From Bacillota bacterium (lineage in GTDB: Bacteria; Bacillota; Clostridia; Lachnospirales; Lachnospiraceae), in NCBI GenBank assembly GCA_022717655.1, contig JAIIAN010000161.1, positions 1 to 6,901 on the forward strand: a stretch of DNA of 6,901 bases. Direction: 5' to 3'. A model generated the notes under the pieces. That model was not told where the DNA came from. It saw nothing but the letters and a program-made list of their open reading frames with translations, and ran no database searches. The translations under genes were made by a program, and so were the position numbers. Shown piece by piece: positions 5,100-6,901 of the stretch. Within the stretch, counting starts at the first letter, position 1; each line of letters begins with the position of its first letter.

Positions 5100-6461
5100 A
5101 TGCAAAATAATAAAGCTTTTCTGGGTACAGAACCAATCGGCAGGCTTCTTCTTAAGCTGTCTATTCCTACGGTAATCGCCCAGCTTATTAACATGCTCTA
5201 TAATATTGTAGACCGAATTTATATCGGTCATATTCCCGAAAGCGGAAGTCTGGCACTTACAGGAGTCGGTGTCTGTATGCCGGTTATTATGATTGTATCT
5301 GCATTTGCGGCATTGGTCAGTTCCGGCGGTGCACCACGCACTTCTATCTTTATGGGAAAACAGGATAATGAATCGGCCGAAAAAACATTAAGTAACTGTT
5401 TTGTACTTCAGATTATCATTTCTATTGTTTTAACTATTATTTTACTTCGCTGGGGCAAGAATCTGTTATTGGCTTTCGGTGCGAGTGAAAATACCATCCA
5501 ATATGCGTCCGACTATATGCATATCTATGCTTTTGGTACAATTTTCGTCCAATTGACCCTGGGAATGAATGCATTTATTACCGCACAGGGATTTACTTCT
5601 GTTTCCATGATTTCTGTTTTGATTGGTGCAGTCTGTAATATTACTTTAGACCCGATTTTTATTTTTGCTTTTCATCTGGGTGTAAAAGGTGCTGCACTTG
5701 CAACGGTTCTTTCACAGGCTGTTTCTACTATCTGGGTGGTATTCTTTCTTTGTGGCAAAAAAACTCAGATTCACATCCGAAAGAACTATCTGCCTCTAAA
5801 AGCAAACATTATTCTTCCTTGTATTGCACTTGGACTGGCTGCCTTTATCATGCAGGCAAGTGAAAGTATCGTAGCAGTCTGCTTTAATTCTTCTCTGCTT
5901 CGCTACGGCGGGGATATTGCAGTTGGAGCTATGACCATTTTAACCAGTGTCATGCAGTTTGCCATGCTTCCTTTACAGGGAATCGCACAAGGCGCACAGC
6001 CAATTTCCAGCTATAACTACGGTGCTAAAAATGCAGAGCGTGTCAAAAAGACGTTTCGTATTCTTTTAATTACCTGTTTGACGTATTCCATCGCACTCTG
6101 GACGGCTGTACAGCTGATTCCGAAAGTATTTGTAGGTATTTTTACTTCCGACGCAGGTCTTGTTGACTTTACTGCACCTATGTTGAAAATCTATCTCGGC
6201 GGACTGTTTTTATTTGGAATTCAAATTGCCTGCCAGATGACCTTTACTTCTCTTGGTAAGGCTGTAAATTCTATTATTGTTGCGGTTGTCAGAAAATTTG
6301 TGTTACTCATTCCGCTGATTTATCTGATTCCGCACCTTGTGTCCAATCCAATGGTCGGTGTTTATATGGCAGAACCAATCGCTGATATCATTGCAGTGCT
6401 TTTTACCTCTGTGTTATTTTCTTTTCAGTTTAAAAAAGCACTTGCAGAAATTCAAAACTAA
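5100..6461 (+). CDS. MATE-family multidrug/Na+ (or H+) antiport efflux protein
   Basis: This 453-residue inner-membrane protein has about twelve hydrophobic segments in two similar halves, normal for MATE (MatE domain, twice). Diagnostic stretches are NMLYNIVDRIYIG (31-43), GMNAFITAQG (155-164), NITLDPIFIFAFHLG (180-194) with GVKGAALATVLSQ (194-206) in the first half, and GIAQGAQPISSYNYGAKN (294-311) in the second. The protein resembles the MepA-like branch of clostridial MATE pumps. Such pumps exchange cations for cationic or aromatic compounds; the substrate here cannot be read from sequence. The ATG is preceded six bases upstream by GGGGG (5089-5093) within TTAGGGGGC, an adequate ribosome site. 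It is transcribed away from the hydrolase operon and shares the intergenic region with it. No intrinsic terminator is seen after the stop, so read-through into nfo is possible. Confidence 0.93.
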   Translation: MQNNKAFLGTEPIGRLLLKLSIPTVIAQLINMLYNIVDRIYIGHIPESGSLALTGVGVCMPVIMIVSAFAALVSSGGAPRTSIFMGKQDNESAEKTLSNCFVLQIIISIVLTIILLRWGKNLLLAFGASENTIQYASDYMHIYAFGTIFVQLTLGMNAFITAQGFTSVSMISVLIGAVCNITLDPIFIFAFHLGVKGAALATVLSQAVSTIWVVFFLCGKKTQIHIRKNYLPLKANIILPCIALGLAAFIMQASESIVAVCFNSSLLRYGGDIAVGAMTILTSVMQFAMLPLQGIAQGAQPISSYNYGAKNAERVKKTFRILLITCLTYSIALWTAVQLIPKVFVGIFTSDAGLVDFTAPMLKIYLGGLFLFGIQIACQMTFTSLGKAVNSIIVAVVRKFVLLIPLIYLIPHLVSNPMVGVYMAEPIADIIAVLFTSVLFSFQFKKALAEIQN

Positions 6462-6494
6462 ATCAATCATTTTCTTTGTATATCATCTTACCAA

Positions 6495-6519
6495 TATATA
6501 GGAATTGTTAGTAACAATT
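6495..6519 (+). promoter_or_regulatory. Candidate operator palindrome and -10 region ahead of nfo
   Basis: AATTGTTA (6503-6510) and TAACAATT (6512-6519) form a perfect 8-bp inverted repeat around a single G. A TATATA sequence at 6495-6500 could be a -10 box, which would put the transcription start inside the palindrome; no convincing -35 box is present. The one-base centre cannot form a hairpin loop with the full stem, and no T tract follows, so a protein-binding site is a better reading than a terminator. Confidence 0.4.
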
Positions 6520-6542
6520 GCCTTTCAAGGAGGAATCCATCC

Positions 6543-6901
6543 ATGTTATTAGGCTCACACGTCAGCATGAGCGGAAAGAAAATGCTGTTAGGAGCAGCAG
6601 CAGAAGCAGCCAGTTATGGATCTTCGACTTTTATGATCTATACAGGCGCCCCTCAAAACACTAGAAGAAAAGCCATCGAAGAGATGAATATTGATGCCGG
6701 AAAAGCGTACATGGCAGAAAACGGTCTAACAAATATCGTCGTTCATGCCCCTTATATCATTAATTTGGGGAATACGATCAAACCAGAAATGTTTCCTTTT
6801 GCCGTCCAATTTCTGAGAGAAGAGATTGTCCGTGCGGAAGCTTTAGGTGCTACTCAAATCACCCTTCACCCAGGCGCTCATGTAGGAGCAGGGGCAGAAG
6901 C
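6543..6901 (+). CDS. nfo: Endonuclease IV (apurinic/apyrimidinic endonuclease), N-terminal part
   Basis: The first 119 residues of a protein usually about 280 long are present; the rest is beyond the window. Endonuclease IV is a TIM-barrel, tri-zinc enzyme that cuts DNA 5' of abasic sites in base excision repair. The opening LLGSHVSMSGKKMLLGA, FMIYTGAPQNTRRK (30-43), VVHAPYIINLGNT (66-78) and LHPGAHVGAGAE (108-119) match the family closely. His68 and His108-109 region (the LHPGAH motif) correspond to the first zinc-ligand histidines of the Escherichia coli enzyme. AAGGAGG at 6527-6533, nine bases upstream, fixes the ATG. It lies 81 bp after the MATE gene on the same strand and may be co-transcribed or use its own promoter near 6495. 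A short run of GCA-type alanine codons (6593-6611) is ordinary coding sequence. Confidence 0.95.
   Translation, partial: MLLGSHVSMSGKKMLLGAAAEAASYGSSTFMIYTGAPQNTRRKAIEEMNIDAGKAYMAENGLTNIVVHAPYIINLGNTIKPEMFPFAVQFLREEIVRAEALGATQITLHPGAHVGAGAE

Noticed and set aside
6593..6611. GCA-rich short repeat near the start of nfo.
   Set aside because: It is a run of alanine codons in a helix conserved in endonuclease IV, not a functional repeat.

Overview
The window looks like chromosomal DNA from a low-GC Gram-positive gut-type clostridium, most likely family Lachnospiraceae. This is inferred from the AT-rich intergenic DNA, strong AAGGAGG-type ribosome sites, intrinsic terminators with U tracts, a TPP riboswitch ahead of a thiD-cytX salvage pair, and the style of the proteins. 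Genus and species cannot be fixed from the sequence alone. All genes look intact except the two cut by the window edges. There is no tRNA, rRNA, CRISPR array, transposase or phage gene.

Layout, left to right. Positions 1-452 (minus) hold the N-terminal part of an M29-type metallo-aminopeptidase with its own promoter near 535-563. An intrinsic terminator at 575-626 (minus) closes the next transcript. That transcript is a thiamine-precursor operon on the minus strand: thiD (1873-2673) followed by cytX (692-1876), overlapping by four bases. It starts from a good promoter at 3010-3037. A TPP riboswitch aptamer (about 2911-2996) and a strong intrinsic terminator (2852-2884) sit in a leader of roughly 330 nt. 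The expected logic is that high TPP terminates the transcript early, while low TPP allows HMP import (CytX) and phosphorylation (ThiD).

Further right, also on the minus strand, is a two-gene unit. An alpha/beta hydrolase (4021-4875) is followed 30 nt later by a cysteine-rich protein of unknown function (3067-3990) that resembles the peptidase-U32/UbiU-UbiV type of TIM-barrel Fe-S protein. Its promoter region is shared with a divergently transcribed MATE-family efflux pump (5100-6461, plus). A 20-bp inverted repeat (4915-4934) just downstream of the hydrolase promoter is a candidate operator. The window ends in the first 119 codons of endonuclease IV (nfo, from 6543, plus). A 17-bp near-perfect palindrome (6503-6519) lies at the place where its transcription could begin.

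No wholly new system is evident. The points most worth a second look are the Cys-rich U32-like protein with its hydrolase partner, the two palindromes next to the MATE and nfo genes, and the odd thiD leader, which has a weak riboswitch P1 helix and a 13-bp repeat that duplicates the thiD start context.
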